This document shows, piece by piece, positions 16,135 through 28,300 of a stretch of DNA of 64,000 nt; positions within the stretch are counted from its first letter, which is position 1, and every line of letters starts with the position of its first letter. Origin of the DNA: Flavobacteriales bacterium. Its GTDB lineage: Bacteria; Bacteroidota; Bacteroidia; Flavobacteriales_F; PHOS-HE28. Position numbers and translations under genes: made by a program. The stretch spans positions 124,001-188,000 of the forward strand of contig JADJXH010000004.1 of assembly GCA_016715895.1 (NCBI GenBank). Direction: 5' to 3'. The notes under the pieces were generated by a model, which saw only the letters and a program-made list of their open reading frames with translations, was not told the DNA's origin and ran no database searches.

Positions 16135-18330
16135 CTATTTCGATAGCACCTTGAACTCGGTGCGGCGGTTGCGCTGGTGCTCATCCTCGCTGCACTTCTC
16201 ACACACGCACTTCTCGCTCGGCAGCGATTCCCCATAGCCCTTGCTCGTCACCCGGTCCTTGGCGATGCCCTTGGCGATGATGTGGTCCACGGCGCTCTTG
16301 GCCCGCTTCTGCGACAGGCTCAGGTTGTAGGCGTCCTTGCCGCGGCAGTCGGTGTGGCTGCTCAGCTCGATCTTCACCGTGGGGTTGTCGTTCAGCGTCT
16401 GCACCAGCTTGTCCAGCTCCAGGGCCGCGTCCGGACGGATGTTCCACTTGTTGTAGTCGTAGTAGATGTTGTCCAGGCGCACCACCTGGTTCACCTCCAG
16501 CGGGAACAGGCGGAAGTCCGTGTGGATGATGGCGCTGGGCTTGCCCTTGGTGCTGATGCGCGCGCTCTGCTTGAAGAAGCCCTCCTTCTCCACGCGGATG
16601 CGGTAGTCGCTCTCGGGCTTCAGAGCGAAGGCGTACTTGCCCGTGGCATCGGTGGTGCGTTCCTCCAGCAGCTGGTCGTTGCCATCGTACAGCATCACCC
16701 TGGCGCCGCTCAGCGGCACTTCGGTCTCCCCGTGCATCACCACGCCCTCGGCGGCGTAGTCGTACTTGGTCATCTCCACCACGATGTCCTCCAGCGGGTC
16801 GCTGTCGGTCATCACGCTCACCTCCTGTTGGAAGTAGCCGTTCTTGGTGGCCACGATCACGTACTTGCTGCGGTACTCGGCGTCGATCTTGAACTTGCCG
16901 CCGGGCTCGGTCTCCAGCTGATAGCGCTTCACGTGCTCGTTCTTCTCATCCTTCAGCAGGATGGTGGCGCCCTCGATGGGCTGGCGGGTGGCCTTGTCGA
17001 TCACGATGCCGGCCAGGTACATCATGGGCGGGCGCACCGTGCACCCGTAGACGTCGTCGCTGCCCACGCCGCCGGGACGATCGCTCACGAAGAAGCCGGT
17101 GCTGTCGTCGGCCAGCAGCAACAGACCGAAGTCGTTGTAGCGGGAGTTCATCGGGGCCTTCAGGTTGAACACCGTGCCGGGCCCGGTGGGCAGCAGCTTG
17201 GTGCGGAAGAGGTCCAGCCCGCCCAGGCCGGGGTGGCCGGTGCTGGCGAAGAAGAAGGTGCTGTCGCGCCCGATGAAGGGATACATCTCGTTCCCCGGGC
17301 TGTTCACCTTGGGGCCCATGTTCTGGGGAGCGCCCCAGTTGTTGCCCAGGTTGTCGCAGAACCAGATGTCGGTGCCGCCCTGGCCGCCGGGCATGTCGCT
17401 CACGAAGTACATCCGGCGCCCATCGTGGCTTACACAGGGGTGGCCCACGTTGTACTGCGGGTTGTTGTGGTCGAAGGGGATCAGGTTGCCCCACTCCTGG
17501 TTGCCGAACTCGCCGGTGGTGATGTCGGTGAAGAAGATGCCGAGCTTCAATTCGCCATCGTCGGCGAGGTCCTTGGTGCCGTAGAAGAAGTTGTTGCGCG
17601 TGAAGTAGAGGCGGTCGGCCAGGGAGTCGAAGCTCGCCGTGCCATCGTGGAAGCGGCTGTTCACGTCCTTGCGCATCACCATCGGCTCCTCGGCGGTCTG
17701 GCCCTTCAGCAGGGCGCTGTAGAGGTTCAGGAAGGGCTGGTCGTCCCACTTGTAGGCGGCTTTGCCTCCGGTCCCTTCGCCCCGCGCGCTGCTGAACAGC
17801 AGCAGCTCCTCAAGCACGGTGAGGCCCAGGTCGGCCTGCGGGCTGTTGATGGGCACGGTGCGGATGCTGGCGCTGCTGCTGTCGCGATTGAGGCGGTCGA
17901 AGAGGTCCGGATGCTTCACGTAGGCCTCGGCCCGGGGATCGCCCGGGTTCTGCTCCAGGTAGCGGGCATACATCTGGTTGGCCTCGGTGTACTTGCCGTT
18001 GGTGCGCAGCACCTCGGCATGGTCGAAGAGGTCCTGCGGGCTGGGCGATCCGCTGGTGAGCTGCGCGTAGGTGGCCTCGGCCAGGTCCAGGCGGCCCATG
18101 CGCTTGTAGGCCATGGCCAGTCGGCGCAGGTCGGTGGCATCGGCCTTGCCCTTGTCGGCCAGGTCCTGGTACACCTTGGCCATGGCGGGATAGTCGAAGT
18201 CCTCGGCGTAACGCGCGGCCATGCGCTCCTTGAGCTTCTGGGCACCGGCGGCCAGGGGCAGCACGGCCAGGATGAGCAGGCCGAAGGTGCGTGCGGTGGG
18301 GCGGTTCATCGGTCGGTGGGTCTGCGTCAT
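16135..18330 (-). CDS. PorE-like OmpA-family anchor protein (TPR, propeller, CRD, OmpA_C)
   Basis: 731 residues. A signal peptide (LLILAVLPLAAGAQ) precedes TPR-like helices (about 35-160), then a WD40/PD40-type beta-propeller (about 220-440; SHDGRRMYFVSDMPGG is one blade). A carboxypeptidase-regulatory-like domain covers about 445-600 and a C-terminal OmpA peptidoglycan-binding domain about 615-731 (IELSSHTDCRG, then NRRTEF). This domain order is that described for the T9SS component PorE of Porphyromonas. It directly follows the SprF-like gene with three bases between, so I infer that it anchors this operon's secretion or adhesin complex to peptidoglycan. Whether it is the genome's main PorE or a paralogue cannot be judged. 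A second start at 18309 is possible. Confidence 0.85.
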   Translation of the reverse strand: MTQTHRPMNRPTARTFGLLILAVLPLAAGAQKLKERMAARYAEDFDYPAMAKVYQDLADKGKADATDLRRLAMAYKRMGRLDLAEATYAQLTSGSPSPQDLFDHAEVLRTNGKYTEANQMYARYLEQNPGDPRAEAYVKHPDLFDRLNRDSSSASIRTVPINSPQADLGLTVLEELLLFSSARGEGTGGKAAYKWDDQPFLNLYSALLKGQTAEEPMVMRKDVNSRFHDGTASFDSLADRLYFTRNNFFYGTKDLADDGELKLGIFFTDITTGEFGNQEWGNLIPFDHNNPQYNVGHPCVSHDGRRMYFVSDMPGGQGGTDIWFCDNLGNNWGAPQNMGPKVNSPGNEMYPFIGRDSTFFFASTGHPGLGGLDLFRTKLLPTGPGTVFNLKAPMNSRYNDFGLLLLADDSTGFFVSDRPGGVGSDDVYGCTVRPPMMYLAGIVIDKATRQPIEGATILLKDEKNEHVKRYQLETEPGGKFKIDAEYRSKYVIVATKNGYFQQEVSVMTDSDPLEDIVVEMTKYDYAAEGVVMHGETEVPLSGARVMLYDGNDQLLEERTTDATGKYAFALKPESDYRIRVEKEGFFKQSARISTKGKPSAIIHTDFRLFPLEVNQVVRLDNIYYDYNKWNIRPDAALELDKLVQTLNDNPTVKIELSSHTDCRGKDAYNLSLSQKRAKSAVDHIIAKGIAKDRVTSKGYGESLPSEKCVCEKCSEDEHQRNRRTEFKVLSK

Positions 18331-18333
18331 GGC

Positions 18334-19332
18334 TCAGAAGTAGCGCGGTGAGCGGATGCCCTTCATGCGTTTGCCGAAGTCGAAGCCGATCATCACCTCA
18401 TGGCTGCCGCCGCTGTAGTTGCGCAGCGGGCTCAGCGGATAGTCGTAGGCGTAGCCGGCCGAGATGCCATCGGTGAAGTAGTACTGGGCCAGGGCGCCCA
18501 CGGCATCCTCGTGGCGGTACATGGCGCCCAGCCAGAACTTCTCGAAGAAGAAGAAGTTGGCGCTCACGTCGAAGCTGATCGGCGCGCCCTGCACGGCCTT
18601 CACCAGGAAGGTGGGCTTGAACTTGTGGTACATGCCCATGTTGAACACGTAGCCGCCGGTGAGGAAGTAGTGCGGGCGCTGGCCCTGCTGCCAGGCGGTG
18701 CCGGTGGTGTCGACCGGCGCGTCCTTGAAGAACTCGGTGCGCAGGAGCTTGGGCGTGCTCACACCGAGGAAGAAGCGCTCGCCGTAGTACATCATGCCGA
18801 AGCCGAACTGCGGGTCCAGCTTGGTGTTCACGTTCTGCTGGAACACCTGGTCGCCGCTCTGCAGGGGGTTCAGCTCCCCGAACCGGCCCTGCACCAGCGT
18901 CATGCCGCCCTTGAGGCCGAAGGCCAGCTTGCGCTCGTTGGCGAAGTGGATGCGGTAGGCCAGGTCGATCATGAAGCCGTACTGGCTCACCGGGCCATGC
19001 TCATCGCGCATGATGGTGCCGCCGATGCCCACGGTCTCCCGCGCCAGCGGGGCGTGCACCGTCAGCGTCTGGGTGCTGGGCGCACCCTCGAAGCCCACCC
19101 ACTGGTGGCGCGTCAGGGCCTTGATGCTCACCCGCTCGGCGGCGCCGGCATAGGCCGGGTTGATCGCCAGCAGGTTGAACATGTACTGCGTGAACTGCGG
19201 ATCCTGCTGGGCGGCCACGGGGGCCGCGAGCACGAAGGCCAGGAGCAGGGCTTTCCAACGGGAGGCCATGGTCGCCATGGGTTGAACGCCGGAGGGCGCG
19301 GTGTTTCGGTGTGGGGTCCTCGGGATGCGCAT
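18334..19332 (-). CDS. PorP/SprF family T9SS outer-membrane protein
   Basis: 332 residues from the ATG at 19332, or 314 from MATMASRW at 19278, which places the signal peptide (LLLAFVLAAPVAAQQ) nearer the N-terminus. The family opening QDPQFTQYMFNLLAINPAYA is clear. The rest is a 12-to-14-strand beta-barrel pattern ending in an aromatic residue (RSPRYF), as outer-membrane barrels do. SprF-type proteins are the dedicated partners needed for secretion of type B CTD proteins. The adjacent upstream gene encodes exactly such a protein, two bases away. The PorE-like gene follows, forming a three-gene surface operon. Confidence 0.93.
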   Translation of the reverse strand: MRIPRTPHRNTAPSGVQPMATMASRWKALLLAFVLAAPVAAQQDPQFTQYMFNLLAINPAYAGAAERVSIKALTRHQWVGFEGAPSTQTLTVHAPLARETVGIGGTIMRDEHGPVSQYGFMIDLAYRIHFANERKLAFGLKGGMTLVQGRFGELNPLQSGDQVFQQNVNTKLDPQFGFGMMYYGERFFLGVSTPKLLRTEFFKDAPVDTTGTAWQQGQRPHYFLTGGYVFNMGMYHKFKPTFLVKAVQGAPISFDVSANFFFFEKFWLGAMYRHEDAVGALAQYYFTDGISAGYAYDYPLSPLRNYSGGSHEVMIGFDFGKRMKGIRSPRYF

Positions 19333-19334
19333 GA

Positions 19335-22300
19335 TCAGCGGCGGATGTAGATGTAGCCGGTGAAGGGCTCCTCACCGTTGCCGAGGTCCAGGATGAAGTA
19401 GTAGGTGCTCTCGGGCAGCTCCTCGCCCCAGTTGAGGCTGTTCTCGCTGCGGCCGTTCCAGTCGTTGGTGTAGGGCGAGCGGTCCAGCACCTTCGCGCCC
19501 CAGCGGTTGAACACCTGCAGGCTGTTGTCCGGATAGCTTTCGAGGTTGTGCACCACATAGGTGTCGTTCACCCCGTCGCCGTTGGGGCTGAAGGCGTCGG
19601 GCACGATCACCGTCAGGCAGTCCTTCAGGCGCACCAGCACCGAGTCGCTGGTGGTGCCGCACACCCCGTTGTTCACCGTCCACACGAACCAGGTGTTGCC
19701 CAGCGCCAGCCCGCTCGCGAAGGCGGCCGGGTCGGCGGGGTCGCTCAGGGTGGCCGTACCGCTCACCACGCTCCAGGCCCCGGTGGCCAGCGCATCGAAC
19801 ACCGGTTCGGCGTCCAGCGCGGTGCCGGTGAACTGGTGCTGGCAGAACTCCTGGTCCTCGCCCGCATCGGCCGCGGCCAGCGCGCTGTTGTACACGAAGA
19901 AGCTCATCTGGTCGCTGGTGCTGCCACAGGCGCCGTTGTCGATGGTCCACTCGAAGACCGTTTCACCCAGGCCCAGGTCGGTGACCGCGGTGAAGGGGCT
20001 GGTGGGATCGGCCAGCGTGCCGGTGCCGCTGATCAGGGTCCAGAGGCCAACGGCCGGGGCTACGGGTGAACTGGCGAACATGGTGGTGTTGGGTGCGGGT
20101 GAACAGAAGCTCTGATCGTCGCCCGCCAGTGCGGCGGCGGCGGTGTTGTCGAAGACCTGGATCAGCACCGTGTCCGTGGTGATGCCCGGGGTGCAGGGGC
20201 CGTTGTCGATGGTCCACACCAGCGTGGTGGTGCCCGGGGTCAGGCCGGTGATGCTGCTCGTGGGGCTGGCCGGATCGGTCACCGTGCCGCTGCCGCTCAG
20301 CACCGTCCAGCTGCCGGTGGCCGGGAAGATGAGCGCGTTGCCGGCCAGCGTGGTGCTGCTGGTGGGCGTGCACAGCTCCTGGTCGGGGCCCGCATCCGCG
20401 GCATCCTGGCTTGCATCGAACACGCTGATGGTCACCTGGTCGGTGGTGGTGCCGTTCGGGCAGGGCCCATTGCTCACCGTCCATTCGAAGACGCTCACGC
20501 CCACCTGCAGGTCGGTGATGGTGGTGGTGGCGCTGGTGGGGTCCGTGATGGTGCCCGTGCCGCTCACCAGCGTCCACTGGCCGGTGGCCGGATACGTGGG
20601 GTCCGTGGCCGCCATCGTCACCGTGTTCGGGAAGGTGGGGATGCAGATCTCCTGGTCGGGACCGGCGTCGGCGCTCGGCGAGTTCTCGTCGAAGAGCGTC
20701 ACCTGCATCGTGTCGGTGGTCACCGCGTTGGGGCAGGGCCCGTTGTCGATGGTCCACACGAACACGTTGTCGCCGATGCTGAGGTTGAACACCGCCGTGT
20801 TGGGGTCGCTGGCGTCGGCGAGGGTGCCACCGCCCTGCAGCACCGTCCACTGGCCGGTGGCCGGGAAGATGGGGTCGTTGGCGGTGAGCACCGCACCGGT
20901 GGTCGGCGTGCACAGCTCCTGGTCGGGGCCGGTCTGCGCGGGCGGCTGGTTCTCGTCGAAGATGAACACGCTCACGGTGTCCGTGCTCGGCGGGCCGAAA
21001 CCGCACTGGCCGTTGTAGATCTGCCACACGAACACGTTCTCACCCACGGCCATGCCGGTGATCATGCTGAAGGGATTGTTCGGCTCCACGATGGTGCCGC
21101 TGCCACTGAGCAGGCTCCAGGTGCCCTCACCCGGGAAGGCCGGGATGTTGCCCTGCATCATGGTGTTCACCTGCGGCGTGCACAACTCCTGGTCGGGTCC
21201 CGCGTCGGCGGTCGGCGCAGTGGGGTCGTACACGTAGATCTGGATGGTATCGCTCATGATGCCGTTCTGCGGGCAGGGACCGTTGTCCAGGGTCCACACG
21301 AACGTGCTGATGCCCACGGTGAGGTCGGTGATGGCCGAGGTGGGACTGGCGGGGTCGACGATGGTCCCCGCACCACCGATGAGCGTCCAGCTGCCGGTGG
21401 CGGGCGCCTGGGGCGGCGCCGCGGCCATCACGGTGCTGGTCAGCGGCAGGCACACCTCCTGGTCCGGGCCCGCATCGGCGGCACTGGTGCTGTCGCTGTA
21501 CAGGATCACCGTCACCTCGTCGAAGGTGATCGGGTTGGCACAGGGGCCGTTGTCCACCGTCCAGCGGAAGGTGTTCACGCCGATGCTCAGCGTGCTCACC
21601 AGCGTACCGGGGTCGTTCGCGTCGGCGAACACGCCCGTGCCCGCGATCACGCTCCAGGTGCCCGTGGCGGGGAAGATGGGCGTGTTGCCCGCCAGCAGGG
21701 TGCTATCGGTGGGCACGCAGAGCTCCTGGTCCGGACCGGCATCGGCCGGCGGGTTGTTCGGATCGAAGACGAAGATGCTGACGAGATCATCGCTGATGCC
21801 ACACACGCTGTTGTCGATGGTCCACTGGAAGATGTTCTCCCCGATGGTGAGGCCGGTCACTTCCGTCAGCGGGTCGTTCGCATCGGCGAACACGCCCGTG
21901 CCCTGCACCAGGGTCCAGGTGCCGATGGCCACGCCCACGGCGGTGTTGCCCTGCAGGAAGGTGCTGCTCGCCGGCGCGCAGAGCTCCTGGTCCGGGCCCG
22001 CATCGGCCGGCGGCGCGTTCTCGTCGAAGAGGTTGATCACCACGTTGTCCGCGGTGATGCCGTTGGCGCAGGGACCGTTGTCCACCGTCCAGGCGAATTC
22101 GTTGAGCCCGATGCCCAGGCCGGTCACCGTGGTGTTCGGATCGCTCGGGTCGGTGATGGTGCCCTGACCGTTCACCAGGGTCCACTGGCCCGTGGCCGGG
22201 AAGGTCACCGCACTGCCGCTCAATGTGGCGCTGGTGATGGGCGTGCAGAGGTCCTGGTCGGCGCCCGCGTTCGCATCCGGGTTGCTGTCGTCGAAGATGA

Positions 22301-25300
22301 AGATGCTCACCGCGTCGCTCGTCACCGGGTTGGCGCAGGGTCCGTTCGTCACGGTCCAGAGGAACACGTTCTCGCCCACCGTCAGGCCGGTCACCGCCGA
22401 GTTCGGGTCGGTGGGGTCCACGATGGTGCCCGTGCCGCTCACCAGGGTCCACAGGCCCGTGGCGGGGAAGATCACCGCGCTGCCCGCCAGGGTGGTGGTG
22501 GTGTCCGGCGTGCACAGCTGCTGATCGGCACCGGCGTCGGCCACCGGATTGTTCGCGTCGTACAGGAAGATGCTCAGCGTGTCGCTCGTCACCCCGTTCG
22601 CGCAGGGGCCGTTGTCCACGGTCCACACCAGCACGTTCTCGCCCACGATCAGGCCGCTCACGGTGGTGGCGGGATCATTGGCATCGGCGAAGCTGCCAGC
22701 GCCGGCCAGCACGGTCCAGGTGCCCACGCTGGGGAATATGGTGGTGCTGCCCGCCAGGGTGGCGGCGGTGGTGGGCGTGCACAGGTCCTGGTCAGGGCCC
22801 GCGTCGGCGCTGGCGCTCTGCGGATCGAAGACCTGGATGCTCACCTGATCGGTGGTGATGCCATTGGCGCAGGGGCCGTTGTCCACGGTCCACTCCAGGA
22901 TGGTCTCTCCCACCACCAGGTCGGTCACCACGCTGTTCGGGTCGTTGGGGCTCACCACGGTGGCGGTGCCGCTCACCACGGTCCAGGTGCCGGTGGCCGG
23001 GAAGGTCACCGCGCTGCCGCTCAACGTCACCGCGTTGTCCGGTGCGCAGAGCTCCAGGTCGCCACCGGCGTCGGCCACCGGGTTGGCATCATCGAACACG
23101 AAGAGGCTCACCACATCGCTGGTGCTGCCGTTCGCGCAGGGGCCGTTGTCCACGGTCCACTGCAGCACGGTCTCACCCACGCCCAGGCCGCTCACGCCGC
23201 TGGTCGGGTCGTTCGGATCGTCGATGATGGCACTGCCGCTGACCACGGTCCATGTGCCGATGGCCGGGAAGATCGGTGCGTTGCCCGCGAGCGTGGTGGT
23301 GCTCGTCGGGGTGCAGAGCTCCTGGTCGGGGCCGGCGTCGGCGTTGGCGTTGTTCGCGTCGAACAGGAAGATGCTCACGGTGTCCGTCGTGATGGGGTTC
23401 GTGCAGGGGCCGTTGCTCACGGTCCACACCAGCACGTTCTCGCCCACGCCCAGGCCGCTCACCACGGCGTCGGGATCACCGGGGTCGTTGATGGTGCCAC
23501 TGCCGGCGATCAAGGTCCACGTGCCGGTGGCCGGGAAGGTGAGCGCGCTGCCCGCCAGGGTGGCGTTCACGTTGGGTGTGCACAGCTGCTGGTCGGGACC
23601 TGCGTTGGCCACCGGGTTGTTCTCATCGAAGACGAAGAGGCTCACCTCGTCGAAGGTGATCGGGTTGGAACAGGGACCGTTGTCCACCGTCCAGCGGAAC
23701 ACGTTCTCACCCACCGGCAGGTCGGTGATGGCCGTGGTGGGGCTGCCGGGCGTCACGATGGTGCCGCCTCCGCTCACCAGGGTCCAGGTGCCGGTCGCCG
23801 GGGTGATGAGCGCACTGCCCGCCATGGTGGTGCTCGTGTTCGGCGTGCACAGCTCCTGGTCAGGGCCGGCATCGGCCGGCGGGTTGTTCGCATCGAACAC
23901 CAGGATGTTCATCTGGTCGTTCGTGTTGCCGTTGATGCACGGCCCGTTGTCCACCGACCAGCGGAAGGTGTTGATGCCCACGGTGAGGTTGTCCACGGTG
24001 GTGTTCGGGTCGGTGGGGTCCGCCAGCGTGCCGCTGCCGGCGATCAGGGTCCACACCCCGGTGGCGGGCGGCAGCAGCTCACTGCCGTCCAGCACGGCCG
24101 CATCATCCGGCGTGCAGTACTCCTGGTCGGGACCGGCGTTGGCGATCGGGTTCGTGTTGTCGTACACCACCACGCGCAGCGTGTCCACGGTGAGGCCGTT
24201 GGCACAGGGTCCATTGCTCACCGTCCAGGTGTACACGTTCGTACCGACCGAGTATCCGGTGAGGTTGGTGAAGGGCGCGTTCTGATCGTCGAAGGTGCCG
24301 CTGCCGCTCACCACCGCCCAGGTACCCGTGGCCGGGAAGGTCACCGCACTGCCGTTCACCACGGTGAGGGTGGTGAGGATGCAGAGCTCCTGGTCGGGGC
24401 CGGCGTTGGCCACCGGGTTGTTCGCGTCGAAGACGAAGAGGCTCACCTCATCGAAGCTGGGTGTGCCGCACACGCCATTGTCCACCGTCCACCGCAGCAC
24501 GGTCTCGCCCACGCCCAGTCCGGTCACCTGCGTGTTGGGGTCATTGACCGACACGATCGTCGCGGTGCCGCTCACCACGGTCCACGTGCCCACCGCGGGG
24601 AAGACCACCGTGCTGCCGGCCATGGTGGTGGTGCTTGTGGGCGTGCACAGCTCCTGGTCGGGTCCGGCATCGGCCGCTGCGTTGCCACCGTCGAACACCG
24701 TGATGCTCACCTGGTCCGTGGTGATGCCGTTCGCGCAGGGACCGTTGTCGATGGTCCACTGGAACACGTTCACCCCCACGCCCAGGCCGGTCACCACGGT
24801 CAGCGGATCGTTCGGGTCGAGGATGCTGCCGCTGCCGCTCACCAGCGTCCACGTGCCCGTGGCCGGGAAGGTGATGGCGTTGCCGGCGAGGGTCACCTGG
24901 TTGGGCACGTCGGGGATGCAGATGCTCTGGTCCGGACCGGCATCGGCGTTCGCCTGATCCTCATCGTACACGAGCACGGTCAACGCGTCCGTGCTCACGC
25001 CACAGGCTCCATTGTCGATGCTCCACTCCAGCTCATTGATGCCGATGCTCAGGCCGCTCACACTGGTGCCGGGATCGGTCGCGTCCGCGAAGGTGGCCGT
25101 GCCTTGCACCACGCTCCAGCTGCCCGTGGCCAGGCCGGTAGGCGTGTTGGCGGACATGCTGATGCTGGTGGTCGTGCTGCAGATCGTCTGGTCCGGTCCT
25201 GCTTCAGCGGGTTGCGCATTGCCATTGAACAGGTTGATGGTCACCTGGTCGCTGGTGATCGGGTTGGCGCAGTTCCCGTTGCTCACGGTCCATTGGAACA

Positions 25301-28300
25301 CGTTGGGACCCAGGCCCAGGCCGGTCACCTGGCTGTTCGGGTCACCGGGGTCCACGATGGTCCCGCTGCCGCTCACCAGGGTCCATGTGCCCGTGGCTGG
25401 TACGATCAGCGCACTTCCGCTGAGCACCGTGGTGGTGATGGGCGTGCAGAGGTCCTGGTCGGGGCCCGCGTCGGCCACCGGGTTCGCGGCATCGAACACG
25501 AACACGGTCATCTGATCGTTGGTGAGCCCGTTCGCACAGACCCCATTGCTCACGGTCCAGCGGAACACGTTGATGCCCACGGCCAGGCCGGTCACCAGGG
25601 TGTTCGGATCATTGGGGTCCGCGATCGTGCCCGTGCCGCTCACCAGGGTCCAGGTGCCCACCGCCGGCGGGATCACCGCGCTGCCGGCCAGGTTCACCTG
25701 CGAGGGGAAGGTGGGGATGCAGATCTGCTGATCGGGCCCGGCATTGGCCACGGGGGTGGCACTGTCGAAGAGGGTGATCGTGACCTCGTCGAAGCTCGTG
25801 CCCGCGCACGGCCCGTTGCTCACCGTCCAGCGGAACACGTTCACACCCACACCGAGACCGGTGATGCCCGTGCTGGCACTATTGGGCGAGCTGATGGTGC
25901 CCGAACCGCTGACGAGCGTCCAGGTGCCCGTTCCGGGGAAGATCACCGCGCTGCCGTTGAGCGTCGTGCTCGTGATGGGCGTGCACAGCTGCTGGTCCGG
26001 TCCGGCGTTCGCCGCCGGCATGGAGGGATCGAAGACCGCGATGGTCACCTGGTCGGACGTGGGTGCACCGCAGGCCCCGTTGTTCACCGTCCACTGGAAC
26101 ACGTTGTTGCCCACCGCGAGGCCGGTCACCGCGCTGGCGGGGTTGCCCGGCGTGCTGATGCTGCCGCTGCCGCTCACAAGCGTCCAGGTGCCGGTACCGG
26201 GTGCGGTGACCGCGTTGCCGGCGAGGGTGGCGCTGGTGGCACCGCACAACGCCTGGTCGGCCCCGGCGTTGGCGTTCGCCTGGTTCGCATCGAACACGGT
26301 GATGGTCACCTGATCGGAGCTGATCGGGTTCTGGCAGGCACCGTTGTCCACGGTCCACTGGAACACGTTGGCACCCAGCCCCAGGCCGGTGACGATGCTC
26401 GTTGGGTTGCCCGGGGACACGATGTTGCCGCTGCCGCTCACCAGCGTCCACACGCCGGTGGCCGGGAAGGTGGGCGTATTGCCTGCCAGGGACACGGAGC
26501 CTGTCGAGGAGCAGATCGACTGGTTCGGGCCGGCATTGGCCACCGGGGCATTGGCGTCGAACACACGGATCGTGACCTCGTCATTGGTCAGTCCGTTCGC
26601 ACAGGGGCCGTTGTTCACCGTCCACCGGAACACGTTGTTGCCGATCCCGAGGTTGGTCACCTGCGATGTGGGGCTGTTGGGGCTCGTGATGGTGCCGCTG
26701 CCGCTCACCAGGGTCCATGTGCCGAGCGCCGGTGCGATGGGCGTGCTGCCCGCAAGCTGCGTACTGTTCGTGCTGCTGCAGATCTCCTGATCGGGTCCCG
26801 CATTGGCCGAGGGTGAAGCGCTGCTGAAGACCGTCACGCTCACCTGGTCCTGGGTCACGCCGTTCACACAGGGGCCGTTGTTCAAGGTCCACTGGAAGAT
26901 GTTGACGCCCAGCCCCAGGTTGGTCACCAGGGTGGTGGGAGCGTTCGGGGTGGAGATCGTTCCTTGTCCGCTCACCAAGGTCCACGTGCCTGTGGCGGGA
27001 GCGATGGGTGCATTGCCCGTGAGGGTGATGCTGTTCGGGGGCGAGCACAGGGTGAGGTCCGGGCCGGCGTTCGCGCTCGGGCTGTTCTGGTCGAACACCG
27101 TCACGGTCACTTCATCCTGCGTGCTGGGTGGTGCACAGGGGCCGTTGCTGATGGTCCATCGGAAGCGGTTCACGCCGATGCTGAGGCCGCTCACACCGCT
27201 GGTGGGGCTGTTGGCATTGGCGAACACACCGCTGCCCTGCACCACCGTCCAGGCGCCCGTGGCCGGGAAGATCACGGCATTGCCGGCCAGCGTGGTGCTG
27301 GTCGTCGGCGTGCACAGCTGCTGGTCGGGACCGGCGTTCGCCGCAGGCTGCGCGTTGTTGTACACGAAGATGGTCACCTGGTCCGTCGTGGGCGCACCGC
27401 AGGGTCCGTTGTTGATCGTCCAGCGGAACGTATTGGCGCCCACGCTCAAGCCGCTGACGGTGCTGGTGGGGCTGTTGGGGTTGGCCACCGTGCCCGTACC
27501 GCTCACCAGTGTCCAGGTGCCCACCGCCGGCGATGCGGCCGTGTTCGCGGCCAGGGTGGTGCTGTTCGCCGGCAGGCACAAGGCCTGGTCCGGGCCCGCA
27601 TTGGCCGCGGCCTGCCCGGGGTTGAAGGAGGTGATGGTCACCTGATCGGTCGCGATGCCGCAGGTGCCGTAGTCCACGCTCCATTGGAACACATTGGCGC
27701 CTTGCGACAGACCGCTCACCGCGCTGGTGGGCGAGTTGGCGTCCGCGAACACCCCGCTGCCGCTCACCACCGTCCACGTCCCCGTCACCTGGCTGTACGG
27801 AAGTGCTCCGGCCAGCGTGGCCGATCCTCCGCAGACCTGTTGATCGGGCCCCGCGTTGGCGGCCGTGAAGGGCGGGGTGACGATCACCGAGTAGCCGAAG
27901 TCGTTCGTGCCGATGAGGGGACACGCGTCATCGGTCACGGTCACCGTGAAGTTGTTGGTGCCGAGGTCCGCCACGGTGGGCGTCCAGTTGAAGGTGCCGA
28001 CCGGGAAAGGCAGGCCCGCCGTGGTGAAGGTCGCTCCGGGGATGCCGCTGTTCCAGTTCATCTGGACCGTCTGGCCCGCGTTCGCGTCGTTGGAGTTGAC
28101 GGTGAACGTGATGGGCACACCGGCGCAGACCGAGGTGGTGAAGTTGGCGGAGCCATTGATGCCGCTCGCGGTCGGCGCGGTGTTGCCCGCACACGGGCGC
28201 ACCACCACCTGCACATCGCGGGTCACGGTACCGATCTGCACGCCGTTGCGGAACTCGCGCACCCTGTAGGTCACCACCGCCACCTGCAGCTGGTTCGGGA

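Noticed and set aside
19640..27870. CRISPR-like regular repeats
   Set aside because: The repeats are about 265 bp, continuous and coding, without unique spacers.
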